NCBI RefSeq assembly: GCF_022352215.1
Contig: NZ_JAKRWF010000001.1
Span: 868,001-932,000, forward strand
Reading direction: 5' to 3'
DNA: 64,000 nt
Source: Flavihumibacter cheonanensis
Lineage (GTDB): Bacteria > Bacteroidota > Bacteroidia > Chitinophagales > Chitinophagaceae
The position numbers were made by a program, and so were the translations under genes. This document shows positions 27,079 to 37,900 of the stretch, piece by piece. The notes under the pieces were generated by a model. The model had not been told where the DNA came from. It was given only the letters and a program-made list of their open reading frames with translations, and searched no databases. The first letter of the stretch is position 1. Each line of letters opens with the position of its first letter.

Positions 27079-27822
27079 TTTTTCCAGGGCAAGTGTACTT
27101 ACCCGTGCCGCTACTTGCTCATAATACTTTTTTGAATAGTGCAAACTATCATAAGTAAGCAGGCTGAGATCATTGGCGGCCTGCCTGGATAACGTGGTAA
27201 TTTCAATATAGGAAATTCCGGCACCTGCTGTAATACTCAGGTTTTTTTCATTAAACAGATCGATTTCCCGTTTAATCTGATCCCGGTTGGAAAAGCGTGC
27301 GAAGGGTGTAACGGAGTAATCCGGGATAGATAATACAATCACCTGTTTGGGATTTCCTCCGGCACGGTTTACTGCATACGTTAAAAGTTGCCTGAATTCA
27401 GCTTCGTATTCTGCAAGCGGGAGTCGACGATATTGGTTGTTGACACCAATCAGTAAAGTTACCAACTGAAAATTATTGGAGATAGTACGTTTACTAAGTT
27501 CTGCAAGCAGATCACCCGTGCTCCACCCTGTTCGTGCGATAATTTCGGGCGCTTTCATTTTAATTCCCTTATCCCGAAGCATGGCAGTTGTGATAACCGG
27601 AAAACGGTCCATTTCAACAACTCCTTGCCCAATGGTATAGGAATCGCCCAACGCCAGGTAGGAAAGTGAATCCGGCAACACCTGCGGAGGGTTAATTACT
27701 ATAGGATTGGCAGGTGGTGGAGGGGCTGCTGGCGGTGTTCCGGTTCTGGAACAGGCAGCTATGAAAAAAGATCCGGCCAATAACCAGGAAGACCATCTTA
27801 TTGAAAAAACAAAGGCAGGCAT
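27070..27822 (-). CDS. SGNH/GDSL-family hydrolase, lipoprotein
   Basis: 250 residues. The signal peptide ends FFIAAC (Cys24, lipobox), followed by a Pro/Ala-rich linker and the catalytic domain. Block I is LALGDSYTIGQG (nucleophile Ser near 62), block III is LLIGVNNQYR, and block V is YDSLHYSKKYYE with the Asp and His pair. Such enzymes hydrolyse esters, often deacetylating polysaccharides or acting on lipids. The start codon is the only possible ATG, with a stop a few codons upstream, yet it sits inside the 3' arm of a hairpin. A convergent 9-base overlap with the MATE gene is at the other end. Confidence 0.87.
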   Translation of the reverse strand: MPAFVFSIRWSSWLLAGSFFIAACSRTGTPPAAPPPPANPIVINPPQVLPDSLSYLALGDSYTIGQGVVEMDRFPVITTAMLRDKGIKMKAPEIIARTGWSTGDLLAELSKRTISNNFQLVTLLIGVNNQYRRLPLAEYEAEFRQLLTYAVNRAGGNPKQVIVLSIPDYSVTPFARFSNRDQIKREIDLFNEKNLSITAGAGISYIEITTLSRQAANDLSLLTYDSLHYSKKYYEQVAARVSTLALEKLK

Positions 27823-27850
27823 ATCTATTATACGGATAGCCTGCCTTTTT
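27809..27850 (-). terminator. Hairpin terminator after the DUF4397 gene that contains the SGNH gene start codon
   Basis: AAAGGCAGGC (27811-27820) is complementary to GCCTGCCTTT (27839-27848), loop 18 bases. On the minus strand the stem is followed by GTTTTTTC, a Rho-independent pattern. The ATG of the SGNH gene (27822-27820) starts in the loop and runs into the 3' arm, so the hairpin could both end the upstream transcript and hide the start codon. Confidence 0.6.
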
Positions 27851-27865
27851 GGTTCAGTTATTCAC

Positions 27866-28591
27866 TTATTCAGTATCATCCGGCTTCAAGGTGCCATTTA
27901 CGATGAATTTGATCTGCGGCTTACGGGTATCGTCTGATGCAGTTGGATTACCCATGATCAAAATGGTATAAGCCTTGCTCGCTTCAATCTGGATGGTTCT
28001 TTCTAGCCCCGACCCTTCACCGTTGGATGCTGTAATATTTAAATCTCCAACAGGCATGGAACTGAATTCACTCACTGTATTAAAAGGTGCAGTAGCCGGT
28101 ACTTCTTTAGAACCGGAGCTCAGCTTAACAGCATACGCTGCAGAATCAGGTATGGCCTGGATAAAACGAACCAATGCTTCCCCTGTTGCTGGAAGTAAAG
28201 TGTCCAGGTGATCATTTACTATCAGATTGGAATATATACTGTCTGCTCCTGTTATAAAAAGCGAATAGTATTTATTCGGCTCAAAATTGAATCCGGCAGT
28301 TGTACTGATTTCAGAACCTGTCAATGCATTAATTCCTTTTATGTCCCGATTTCCGGTAAAAACAGGTAAATAGCCACCGGTGAAATTAGAGTAGGCAAAT
28401 GCCTGGTTATTTAATGTGTTTCCGGATAAACGGATGAAAACACCATCTTGATCGGGTGCCAGGTTAAAAGCCATCAATCCCGCACTTGGAATTTCAGGCT
28501 GATCATCATTGTTTTTCATGCAGGATACTAATCCCAATCCCATTGTTGCCGCTACTAGCAGCAGAGAGATTTTTCTGGTTACAGTTATCAT
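27866..28591 (-). CDS. DUF4397-domain lipoprotein
   Basis: 241 residues. The signal peptide with MGLGLVSC gives Cys24 as lipidation site. The mature part has the DUF4397 pattern: an Ig-like repeat beginning MAFNLAPDQDGVFIRLSGN, then YSLFITGADSIYSNLIVND and LVRFIQAIPDSAAYAVKLSSGS, ending AYTILIMGNPTASD. The family is common in Bacteroidota surface lipoproteins and has no known function. It has its own hairpin terminator 43 bases downstream. Confidence 0.8.
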   Translation of the reverse strand: MITVTRKISLLLVAATMGLGLVSCMKNNDDQPEIPSAGLMAFNLAPDQDGVFIRLSGNTLNNQAFAYSNFTGGYLPVFTGNRDIKGINALTGSEISTTAGFNFEPNKYYSLFITGADSIYSNLIVNDHLDTLLPATGEALVRFIQAIPDSAAYAVKLSSGSKEVPATAPFNTVSEFSSMPVGDLNITASNGEGSGLERTIQIEASKAYTILIMGNPTASDDTRKPQIKFIVNGTLKPDDTE

Positions 28592-28698
28592 AGTTTGACT
28601 TTTGTTTGTTCCTAGTTGAGATGCAAATGAGACACCAGAGTTGCGTCAATATTAAACCTTAGCCCTTCTTTAACGGTAGCCGGAATTTTATGTTAAAA

Positions 28699-28727
28699 TT
28701 TGAATCTGATTTAATCAGTTAACTTTG
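28699..28727 (+). promoter_or_regulatory. Bacteroidota-type promoter of the PhnA-type gene
   Basis: TTTG (28699-28702), 17-base spacer, TAACTTTG (28720-28727, match to TAnnTTTG), 20 bases before the start. This is the best-spaced -33/-7 pair in the window. Confidence 0.5.
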
Positions 28728-28747
28728 CGCTCCCTAAAACATCCCAT

Positions 28748-29329
28748 ATGTTAACTGAAAAAGACTTGCAATCCAGAAGTGGACAGGCATGTGAACTGTG
28801 TACTTCCACTTCCAATCTCTCGATTTATGAAGTTGGTCCGGATGCTGCTACAAAAGAAGAGATTGCTGTATATGTATGTGCGAAATGCAAAGCCCAGCTG
28901 GAGAAAAAAGAAATGCCGGATTCAGCCCACTGGAAGATATTGGAACAAACCATGTGGTCCGAAATTCCAGCCATCCAGGTGCTTTCCTGGAGAATGCTGA
29001 ATCGACTGCGGGCAGATAGTTGGGCAGCCGATTTACTGGATATGTTCTACCTGCCTGAAGAACATGAAGCCTGGGCAAAAGCAACCGGAGATCATGTAAA
29101 TGATGGTTCGGTGGAGCTTCACCGTGATACCAATGGCGCACAGTTGCAGGATGGTGATTCTGTTGTTTTGATAAAATCCCTTGATGTAAAGGGCTCAACC
29201 TTAACAGCACGCTTAGGTACAGTAGTGAAAAACATCCGTTTGGTTAAAGACAATACAGAACAGATTGAAGGACGGGTAGAAGGACAACAGATTGTTATTC
29301 TTACTAAGTATGTCCGGAAGCAGGGATAA
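28748..29329 (+). CDS. PhnA-domain zinc-ribbon protein
   Basis: 193 residues. The N-terminal part has two cysteine pairs, CELC (16-19) and CAKC (44-47), as a zinc ribbon. The C-terminal PhnA domain (about 125-193) contains DTNGAQLQDGDSVVLIKSL, then LGTVVKNIRL and EGRVEGQQIVILTKYVRK. This fits the family named after E. coli PhnA/YjdM, whose members are not the phosphonoacetate hydrolase and whose role is unclear. Bacteroidota versions carry this extended N-terminus. It stands alone, with its own promoter, converging with the ABC permease gene. Confidence 0.87.
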   Translation: MLTEKDLQSRSGQACELCTSTSNLSIYEVGPDAATKEEIAVYVCAKCKAQLEKKEMPDSAHWKILEQTMWSEIPAIQVLSWRMLNRLRADSWAADLLDMFYLPEEHEAWAKATGDHVNDGSVELHRDTNGAQLQDGDSVVLIKSLDVKGSTLTARLGTVVKNIRLVKDNTEQIEGRVEGQQIVILTKYVRKQG

Positions 29330-29336
29330 TTTCGAC

Positions 29337-31721
29337 TTATTCTGTTCGAAGAGACCGTATCGGATTTGACATAGCTGCTTTTATGGCTTTGAAACTGACG
29401 GTTAGAATGGTCAATACTAGTGCAGCAATTGCAGCTAATATAAATACCTGCCAACTGATACTGATCCGGTAATCGTAATTGGTTAACCAGTTATTGAGGT
29501 AATAATAGGCAACAGGTGCAGCTATAATACAGGAAAGAATTACAAGAGTAACAAACTCTTTGGATAATAATCCCCATAAGTTGAATACACTTGCTCCCAA
29601 CACTTTCCGGATACCAATTTCTTTGGTTCTTTGTTCTGCAACAAAACTTGCCATTCCAAACAAGCCCAGGCAGGAAATGAAAATAGCAAGGACGGCAAAA
29701 TAAGTTGAGAGTTTTCCAATTCTTTCTTCTGCCTGAAATTTATTACCGAATGCCTCGTCTACAAAGCGGTATTCAAAAGGTACAGTGGGTGTATATTTTT
29801 TCCAGGTTTTTTCAATACTGCTGATCGCATTGCTGGTGCTTTGATTCGGATTCAGTTTCAGAATCAGGTTACTCATGTTGTCATACTCGCCGATATGATA
29901 AAGGGAGGGTCGCACCGGAAAAAAAGGTGATTCCTGCAGGATATCCTTAACTATTGCGATAATGGTATAAGGTCTTCTACCCCAGCGTAAGGTCTTACCT
30001 ACCGGATCCTTCATTCCAATGAACCTGGCGGCGGTTTCATTGATCACAAAGGCTGCAGAATCAGATGCGAATTCCCGGGAAAAATCTCTTCCTTCTTTGA
30101 TTTCCCACTTAATAGCTTTTCCATAATCAAAGGTGACCGCATTATTGGGGAAGTCAATAGCCAGGTTGGGATCTTTACCTTCCCAGTCAAATCCACCATT
30201 CGTATTCCAAACATCGGTAAGCGGGCTTTGAGAAGCGGCCATTTCTTCAATGGCTCCCGCCTGAATGAGTTCCTGCTTCACCACTTCAAAATGTTTTCTC
30301 ACCTCAGGTTCCAGGTCGAGGCTGATCAATCCGTTTTTGGTATATCCGATCGGCCGGTTTTTCGCATATTGAATTTGTTGATAAACAATGATGGTTCCGA
30401 TAATCAACATAACCGACACTGTAAATTGTACAACAACCAACACTTTTCTTGGCATCGCAGCAAAACGACCCATGCGGAACGTTCCTTTCAATACTTTTAA
30501 TGGTTGGAAAGACGAAAGGAAGAGAGCTGGATAACTACCTGCCAGTAAGCCCGTTAGTAAAATAAAAGCAATACTAAAGATCCAGAAGAAGCTACTTTGC
30601 CAGGGAATAGTCAATTTTTTGCCTGCTACTTCATTAAAGGCAGGAATAAATAGTTGCACCAATCCCAGGCATAGCAGAAAGGCAATAAATACTATGAGAT
30701 AGGATTCAGCAAAAAACTGTACGATCAATTGCCAGCGCATAGAACCGATAGTTTTCCGAATACCAACTTCTTTTGATCTTTTTTCACTTCTCGCGGTACT
30801 AAGATTCATGAAATTGATACAGGCCAATAGCAATACAAAGACTCCGATGATACTAAAGAGCCATACATATTGAATATTTCCTCCACTATTTTTACCGTCT
30901 TTAAATTCATTAAACAGATTCCATTTACTCATGGGTTGCAGAAAAACAATCCATTTGTACCTCCTTGCCTCCTCATTTATATTATCCAGTTTTACGTTTT
31001 TGATTTTTGCAGAAACTTTTTCCAGATCTGCGTTGTCTGCTAATTGTGCAAAAGTTTGACTGAAATTGCTATCCCAGGGATCGTTCATTCTTTTTACCCA
31101 GGGGTTGTCAATTAACCAAAGTTCCCATGGCAGTATTACTTTAAGATCCCGGAAAGTTGTATTGTCCGGCAGATCTTCATATATACCAGTCACTTTTACA
31201 TCATAGGTTCGGTTTAATTTGATGGTTTTGTTAATCGGGTCATCGTTTCCAAAAATGGTGCTTGCAACTGATTCTGATAGCATAATGGAGTAAGGATCCA
31301 GTAAGCCGGAAATAGATCCATTGATCATTTTTAGTGTTAACATAGCCGGACCATCCGGTTCCATGTATAAGCCTTCGCTTTTAATATGCTTATCGCCCAC
31401 GCTCAGTAACTGAGTGCCATTCCAGGAAGTTTGTACTACATATTTAAAATCATTGCCGTATTTGGTACGAATCTCCGGTCCCATGATAGCCGGGTTAGCT
31501 ACCTGTGTACCGATTCTGCCATTGAAGCTGGCATGCTGCATTACCTGGGTAATGCGATCATAATTTGTATGGTATTTATTGAAGGTTAGTTCATCGTAAA
31601 CCCATAATCCGATCATCATCGCTACGGCCATCCCAACTGCTAACCCACCAATATTGATAGCACTGTAACCTTTGCTTTTCATCAAATTGCGCCAGGCAAT
31701 TTTGAAATAGTTTCTGATCAT
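29337..31721 (-). CDS. MacB/FtsX-type ABC transporter permease, orphan
   Basis: 794 residues from ATG at 31721 (MIRNYFKIAWRNLMKSKGYS, the conserved opening of this family); a longer frame would begin with TTG. Eight or so transmembrane helices are arranged as an N-terminal helix, a MacB periplasmic core domain (about 60-260), an FtsX block (about 280-430), a second periplasmic domain (about 440-650) and a final FtsX block with IGIRKVLGASVFNLW. SKEVGIRKTIGSMRWQL repeats the FtsX motif. No ATPase gene is adjacent, which is common for these 800-residue permeases in Bacteroidota. They likely act in mechanotransmission-type export or signalling; the substrate is unknown. Confidence 0.88.
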   Translation of the reverse strand: MIRNYFKIAWRNLMKSKGYSAINIGGLAVGMAVAMMIGLWVYDELTFNKYHTNYDRITQVMQHASFNGRIGTQVANPAIMGPEIRTKYGNDFKYVVQTSWNGTQLLSVGDKHIKSEGLYMEPDGPAMLTLKMINGSISGLLDPYSIMLSESVASTIFGNDDPINKTIKLNRTYDVKVTGIYEDLPDNTTFRDLKVILPWELWLIDNPWVKRMNDPWDSNFSQTFAQLADNADLEKVSAKIKNVKLDNINEEARRYKWIVFLQPMSKWNLFNEFKDGKNSGGNIQYVWLFSIIGVFVLLLACINFMNLSTARSEKRSKEVGIRKTIGSMRWQLIVQFFAESYLIVFIAFLLCLGLVQLFIPAFNEVAGKKLTIPWQSSFFWIFSIAFILLTGLLAGSYPALFLSSFQPLKVLKGTFRMGRFAAMPRKVLVVVQFTVSVMLIIGTIIVYQQIQYAKNRPIGYTKNGLISLDLEPEVRKHFEVVKQELIQAGAIEEMAASQSPLTDVWNTNGGFDWEGKDPNLAIDFPNNAVTFDYGKAIKWEIKEGRDFSREFASDSAAFVINETAARFIGMKDPVGKTLRWGRRPYTIIAIVKDILQESPFFPVRPSLYHIGEYDNMSNLILKLNPNQSTSNAISSIEKTWKKYTPTVPFEYRFVDEAFGNKFQAEERIGKLSTYFAVLAIFISCLGLFGMASFVAEQRTKEIGIRKVLGASVFNLWGLLSKEFVTLVILSCIIAAPVAYYYLNNWLTNYDYRISISWQVFILAAIAALVLTILTVSFKAIKAAMSNPIRSLRTE

Positions 31722-31888
31722 GATAAGTTGGTTGTTGGTTTTGGGTATTACGTTTTCCCCCAATCACTCAACGTATATGATGCCAACTTTTTAAAGGCCT
31801 GATTTTCATATCGGCAGATAGAAAAGGCGGTATTTGAATATCCGAAAATGATACAGGTATTGTCCGTTTTCGATACACTCAGGGGTTC

Positions 31889-32716
31889 TTACTTTACATG
31901 TAGTGTGATTTCTTCTTCTTTTTTAAGAAAATCTGCCACAACCGGTTGCCTGGTTCCGGAAGAAAGTAAGGCAGCATCATCCACTATTTTTATGGGTTCA
32001 ATACAGGAGAGATGTTTTTCGCGGAAGGGTTTATTGTATTTCATATTATAAGCGGATATGACTGACCACCTTGATTTTTCGGAATTGTTGGCATCCGACC
32101 GATGCAGGATATTACTGTGAAAAAACAACACATCCCCTGGTTGCAGTTCACAATATATCAGATCGCACATAGTTGCTGCCTGCTCTACAAAATCCATATC
32201 GGCGCCTTGTTGTTCACCAACGAAATTGTGTTCGAAGCGCTGCATTTTGTGAGAGCCTTTTAACACCTGAAGACAACCGTTTTCTTTGTTCGCCTCGGTT
32301 AATGCCACCATCACAGATATCATCGCTTCCGGGTATAGGAAGCCGTTTTTATACCAGTAACCATAATCCTGGTGCCATTCCCAGGCACCTCCGGTTAGCG
32401 GTTGTTTTTGCATTACTTTAGAATGAAAATGACAAACATCTGTTGGCTCTGAATGCAATAACTCCCCTACTGCGTAAACCAATTTTTCGGACCTTGACAT
32501 TAAACCAAAGGGATCATCACCTGGTGTAAACCAAAGTGTCAGTTTGGTGTCTTTTCCGGTTGTATCCCTGAAATCCATCGAATGAGCGGTAATGGAATCA
32601 TCCGTTGCCGTGTTATACAACAGTGCTATTTCTTCGGGGGAGAACATCGCTTTGCGAATCAGGAAGCCATCACGCTGATAAGCTACCTTTTCTTCATCCG
32701 TCAGTACTTTTTTCAT
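31889..32716 (-). CDS. Phytanoyl-CoA dioxygenase-family (PhyH) Fe(II)/2-oxoglutarate oxygenase
   Basis: 275 residues. The facial triad is visible as His115-x-Asp117 (EWHQDYGYWY) and His205 (FFHSNILHRSDAN); Arg216 is a likely 2-oxoglutarate ligand. These cytoplasmic oxygenases hydroxylate small molecules using Fe(II), O2 and 2-oxoglutarate, but the substrate varies widely and cannot be read here. The gene is 14 bases after the MocA gene and presumably co-transcribed with it, downstream of the divergent AraC regulator. The neighbour suggests a sugar, sugar acid or cyclitol substrate; that is inference. Confidence 0.88.
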   Translation of the reverse strand: MKKVLTDEEKVAYQRDGFLIRKAMFSPEEIALLYNTATDDSITAHSMDFRDTTGKDTKLTLWFTPGDDPFGLMSRSEKLVYAVGELLHSEPTDVCHFHSKVMQKQPLTGGAWEWHQDYGYWYKNGFLYPEAMISVMVALTEANKENGCLQVLKGSHKMQRFEHNFVGEQQGADMDFVEQAATMCDLIYCELQPGDVLFFHSNILHRSDANNSEKSRWSVISAYNMKYNKPFREKHLSCIEPIKIVDDAALLSSGTRQPVVADFLKKEEEITLHVK

Positions 32717-32730
32717 TTTGAAGGTTTTCG

Positions 32731-33930
32731 TTATGAGTTGGCTGGGATTTCTTTTTGAATAATGACCCCGGAATTTTTGTCTTTGAGGATCAGTTTGGTA
32801 ACACCAGTTGGTAAAATTTCTTTCTTGACAAGATCATATTGCTCATTATAGGAATTACTTGCTTTATCCGTTACTGTTACATCCTCACCCCGCCAATCAT
32901 CCAGCAAAACAGGTTCCCATTTTTTGGACAGAGCTGATAAAAAAGCAGCATCCAGAATAGCATTCACCACATACCCGTCATAAAAAGTTTCCATTGGAGC
33001 GCGATTTTCCTCAATGGCATCAAACATATCGGAGAACATATGGGGATAACCCAATTCATGAGCTTCATCTCCTACCGGAAATAACCAGCCTGCCTGTTGT
33101 TCTGCTTTTTCTGCTACATAACCCTGTTTGTTGCCGGCTACATACATTTCAAATCCGGTTCGTAAAAAACTATTCAGCCAGATCGAACCTTCTGTTCCCA
33201 TAACTTCATCCCGCAGGTCCATTCCTCCCCGAAAGGTCCAGCTCACTTCAAACTGACTGATTGCGCCATTGGCATATTTTACCAGCCCGATGGCATGATC
33301 TTCTGCATCAATTGGATGAACCTGGGTATCCGACCAGCACATGACTTCAACCGGCCTGATCTGTTTTCCTATGAGGTTTCTGCCAATTTCCACACAATGA
33401 CAGGCCAGGTCTATAATGGCTCCTCCACCAGACAATTCCTTGTTCCAGAACCAATCGCTATGCGGACCCGGATGTGCTTCCCTGGATTTTGTCCATAAAA
33501 CTTTTCCAATCGCGCCATTCGCAACAGCTTCGATTGATTTTAGCATCTTGGGGGTATAACACAGGTCTTCCAGATAACCGGCAAAAACGCCTGCTTTCTC
33601 CACACAGTCGAGCATTATCTTGGCTTCCTTAGCCGTTCTGCCTAATGGTTTGGTACATAGTACATGTTTTCCGGATTGGGCAGCTAACTCAACAGCTTTG
33701 GCATGCAGGTGATTGGGCAATGCGATGACCACCACCTCTGTATCGGGATGGTTGATAGCCGCTTCCATATCATCGGTTGCGTGGGAAAGTTGATAATCTC
33801 TGGCAAATTGCTCAGCTGTTTGTTGAGACCTTGAATAAACGAGGTGGATCCTGTCCTTTCTTCTCTGGGCATGAAGCGCAGTAGCATAAAATCGGGCAAT
33901 AAAGCCCGCACCAAGCATGGCAATTTTCAT
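32731..33930 (-). CDS. Gfo/Idh/MocA-family NAD(P)-dependent oxidoreductase
   Basis: 399 residues. The N-terminal Rossmann fold starts [20 protein letters not shown] (nucleotide motif GAGFIA at 7-12). The E/C-K-P signature is [13 protein letters not shown] (catalytic Lys near 94), and the C-terminal alpha/beta domain holds [20 protein letters not shown] and [24 protein letters not shown]. The family oxidises or reduces sugars, inositols and their amino forms. The gene leads the MocA-PhyH pair and is divergent from the AraC gene. Substrate unknown. Confidence 0.9.
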   Translation of the reverse strand: MKIAMLGAGFIARFYATALHAQRRKDRIHLVYSRSQQTAEQFARDYQLSHATDDMEAAINHPDTEVVVIALPNHLHAKAVELAAQSGKHVLCTKPLGRTAKEAKIMLDCVEKAGVFAGYLEDLCYTPKMLKSIEAVANGAIGKVLWTKSREAHPGPHSDWFWNKELSGGGAIIDLACHCVEIGRNLIGKQIRPVEVMCWSDTQVHPIDAEDHAIGLVKYANGAISQFEVSWTFRGGMDLRDEVMGTEGSIWLNSFLRTGFEMYVAGNKQGYVAEKAEQQAGWLFPVGDEAHELGYPHMFSDMFDAIEENRAPMETFYDGYVVNAILDAAFLSALSKKWEPVLLDDWRGEDVTVTDKASNSYNEQYDLVKKEILPTGVTKLILKDKNSGVIIQKEIPANS

Positions 33931-34053
33931 AAGCAGAAAGCATTCGTTTTACATAGTTAAACTTTATTCAAATAATTCTGACACGGTTTTTTGTTCTTTA
34001 CCTAAACTATATTAGCAGAATATTGTAGCATATAGGCCAATTTTATTCAAAAT

Positions 34054-34920
34054 ATGTTAGGTACACGTCCGATAGTTCAAAAATTGCCCTTAGCCAGTGA
34101 AACTTCCTTCATTGCTAAAACCTTTCGTACTCCTTATTTTGAAACACCCTGGCACCAGCATGTGGAATTTGAAATTGCATTGTTTAAAGAGGGGCATGGA
34201 ATGTGTTTTATAGGTAACTATGTGGGTGAGTTTAAGGAAGGTGATATTTTTCTGATTGGTTCCAATGTGCCGCATGCATTTTATAAAGCGGAGGGCCTGG
34301 AAGTAGCCAGTTCCATGGTGGTGCAGTTTAAAGAAGATTTCTGGGGTAAAGATTTCCTGCGGATCCCAGAGAACCAACTCATCAAAAACCTGCTGGATGG
34401 TTCTATGCAGGGCATTCAGCTTACCGGTTCCGGAATAAAAAAATTAGCCAGTCTGCTCAATCAGTTGGAAGCTGATCAGGGTATTAGCAGGATACTTACC
34501 CTGTTACATTGTTTAAAACTGATGGAGGAGTCCTGTGATAAAAATTACCTGTCTTCACAACAACAATTTACCAGGAATGATAAATACAAACAGCGGTTGG
34601 ATGATGTGTTTGATTTTACCATACGCAACTTTCAGCAACGAATAACTCTGGAAGAGGTGGCGGAAATTGCGCATATGACCGTAACCGCCTTTTGCCGCTA
34701 TTTCAAAAAATCAACCCAGAAATCCTATGTTCAGTTTCTTACGGAAATCAGGATCGGTTATGCCTGCCAACAGTTACAGGGAACCGATAAAACGATTCTG
34801 GAAATCAGTTACGATAGCGGGTTCAATTCACCGGTAAATTTCAATAAACAGTTTTACAAATTGAAAAAAACGACTCCGCGTGATTTCAGATCCAGCTTCT
34901 TAAAGCAATTGGGTAAATAA
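34054..34920 (+). CDS. AraC-family transcriptional regulator with N-terminal cupin
   Basis: 288 residues. The N-terminal cupin-like sensor (about 10-130) contains FETPWHQHVEFEIALFKEGHG and VGEFKEGDIFLIGSNVPHAFY. The C-terminal double helix-turn-helix DNA-binding domain (about 190-285) shows ITLEEVAEIAHMTVTAFCRYFKKST and the second HTH with DKTILEISYDSGFNSPVNFNKQFYK. It is divergent from the MocA-PhyH pair across 123 bases and convergent with the GH127 gene 6 bases away, so it probably controls the first and perhaps the second. The gap holds AT-rich sequence with no clear palindrome. Confidence 0.9.
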   Translation: MLGTRPIVQKLPLASETSFIAKTFRTPYFETPWHQHVEFEIALFKEGHGMCFIGNYVGEFKEGDIFLIGSNVPHAFYKAEGLEVASSMVVQFKEDFWGKDFLRIPENQLIKNLLDGSMQGIQLTGSGIKKLASLLNQLEADQGISRILTLLHCLKLMEESCDKNYLSSQQQFTRNDKYKQRLDDVFDFTIRNFQQRITLEEVAEIAHMTVTAFCRYFKKSTQKSYVQFLTEIRIGYACQQLQGTDKTILEISYDSGFNSPVNFNKQFYKLKKTTPRDFRSSFLKQLGK

Positions 34921-34926
34921 CCTGTT

Positions 34927-37900
34927 TTATTTAAGACTAATATCCAGGTATACAGAATGACGGCTATAACTTTCATAAAACGGTTTGAACAATACTCCAT
35001 CAATAGTGAACTCCAGTTTCTTTGGATCACCCATAATGGATTGGCTGAGGTCTTTTGCATTCAACGTAAGTTTCCGCCATTCTTTCCTTGCTTCCGGTTC
35101 CTGTGCGGCCAGTAAAACAGGACCATAAAAAAGACTCGCAATATTCTGCTGATCCATAACCGGATCCAGGTGAAACTGAAAAGGCATTTTTACCTCGATG
35201 GTATCGCCGGTTTTCCAGGCTCTGCTCAGTTTGATATAGGTTCCCGGTTTGGCTTCGAGCGACTGGTTTTTGCCATTGATTTTTATTTTGAACCCCCTGG
35301 TTGCCCATCCTGGAACACGTATGAATAAATCAAATTTTCCATTACCCGTTACCGTTAGGAGTGTCTGGTCCTCTTTAGGAAAACTAGTACGCTGCTGAAT
35401 TTCTATGTTTCTTTCTGACCACTTGAGTGTGGATGGAATGAAAAGATTTACATAAAGCGACTGGTTGTCAACAGACTTTAAGTAGATAGCCTGTTGCAAT
35501 TTGGTATTGCTTTCAATCGCTGTACCATTACAGCAAGTAAAGCCGGTCATGTTGGCATTACCAAATTGTTTGATGGAGCCGGGGTTAAGGGGTACATGGT
35601 AGGTATTAGCCGGACTGTTCTCCGCCACAGAAGCCAGTATATGATTGTACAGGGCGCGTTCGTAATAGTCCATGTACTCCCCATTCTGACTAAACAAAAA
35701 CAGTTTATTAGTTAGCTTGAGCATATTATAAGTTGCGCAGGTTTCGTTTTGTCCGCCTGCGGAAAACCCATTTTCATAAAGTGTTCCGGGTTGACTGATA
35801 AAACATTCTGCATTAGCAGGATTGCGAGCTCCTGCCACACCTCCTATGCTGTACATATAATCATGAAAAGCTTTGTACCAGAAATTATCCGCGATTTGAA
35901 AATATTCCGGATTTTGAGTTGCCCCATACATTTCGATACTTCCTACCATTTGAGGAATGTGCTGATTGGCATGTAAACCACGAAACAGATCCACATTTTT
36001 TGCGAGCCCGTGTGAATGCTTTGAATCGCCGTAAAATAGTTTGATATTATCAAATAACCGGGCTGTTTTCAGGTGATCCGGATTGCCCGTTATTGTATAC
36101 ATCCTGGCCATTACTTCATTCATGCCACCATATTCACCGGCGATATAGGTATTCCATATTTTAATCAGCGTATCTGTTGGTAGTTTACTTAACCGCGCAT
36201 ACACCCAATCCCCCATTCCACTTGCCACTTCCAATGCTTTTTTATTTCCACTCACTTCATAAACATCGAGTAGTCCGGCCAGGATTTTGTGCAGTGTATA
36301 ATAAGGAGCCCAAACCTGGTTGATTTGTCCACCGTATTTGGCACCCTGCTCCAGCATTATAAACTGATCCGGTGGATAGGCGCTGATAAATCCCTTACCC
36401 CAGTTCCAATAATCGGTGCGGATGCCTTCATCACTGAGGTCGGAATTGTACCCCGTTTTTCCGGGACCGGGAGGAACTGCGGCAGGATCAGCAACTGCAG
36501 CTCCGCCGCTTTCTTTGGGTTTTCCTGATAATTGTGATAGTTCATAGAGTGTTTCCACGAGCTGGTCCATTTTCTGAGCAAAGTTGGCCTGCAACGATTT
36601 GTCATAACCCGTACTGGCATAAGCTTGCGCGATGGCAGTTAGATAGTGACCCGTTGCATGTCCTCTTAATTTGGTATCGCGACTGTCCCACACCCCCAAC
36701 GGTTTGGCACCTTCGGGTTGTGATTGGCCGAAAGCATGGCGAAACATGTACAGAAATGAATTAGGATCTGTTTTAGCAAGCGTATTGATGAACTTGTCAC
36801 GGTTTTCAATGAATTTAGTCGGTTGTCCATCAGCGTTAGTTTGTAAGGAGACCTGGTTAAGCTTAAAACTTTCCAGGTTGGCTTTGGGCGTTTTAACTGG
36901 AAGGTTTTCTTTAACGGTAACTACCGCCTTGGGTTGCAGGGTACTACCTGCAACCCGACCGGTAATGGTATATGTTCCAGGGATAAGAACTGTTGAATTA
37001 TCAATATCCGCCGGCCAGATCACTTTCACTTTGGGGCCCTTCACTCCATTTCTGTAAGTGCCATTTAAATAAGCGGGTAAACGGGGTAAATTTCCCGTGC
37101 TGGTTTCAATTGCTACATCTTCTACCTTCATTAAATAAGGCATGTAGAGTTGAGGATGATCTGCTGAGAATTTGGGAAGCTCTTCTGTCTGTTTCCGAAC
37201 GTTAACGGCACCATCATTCATTCCATGTTGAGCATTGTTAAAGATGCCGGCTACCTGAGTAGTGCTTAACGGAACACGATAAATTCGGAAATCATACAGC
37301 AGGGCATTTAAATTAGATCTTGCTGATAGAATTGATTTACCGATGTAAACAATATTGTTATCCCCTTCCTGTTGCCGCTGCAGCTTCCTGATTTCTGCAG
37401 GGAGGGATTTCCCCTCTCCCACCTGTTTGCCATTAACATAGGTAAAAAGGGATTTGGAGGCAATGTCAATTACAATTGCAAGGTGCGCCCATTTATTCAA
37501 TTCAATTACAGGTGCATGTTGAATTGGTTCAATTGAAAAATATTGGTTACCCTCTTTGCCAAAAGCGAAAAGAGTTTGTGCATGTTGTTCAGAACGCAGC
37601 AGAATCCAGGTGGATATGCTGAAGGATTCCATGTCCTTCAGAACATCAGCGGGAACTGATACAAAAGCCTGATTCGTTCCCCGGAGTGAAAGAACTTTTC
37701 CAAATCGAGGATCGTTGACGAATGATGTGGTTGTATCAGCGATACTGGCATGTAAATTATTTCTCGACCAATCCCTGGCATCTCCTTTAAAAATATAGCG
37801 GGCAATCAAACCAGTTTCGCCAATTCCATCTAATATCTGATCACCATTCTGTGCGAGCGCGATAGTAACCTGCTGAACAAACAGCACAAATAAGAGACTT

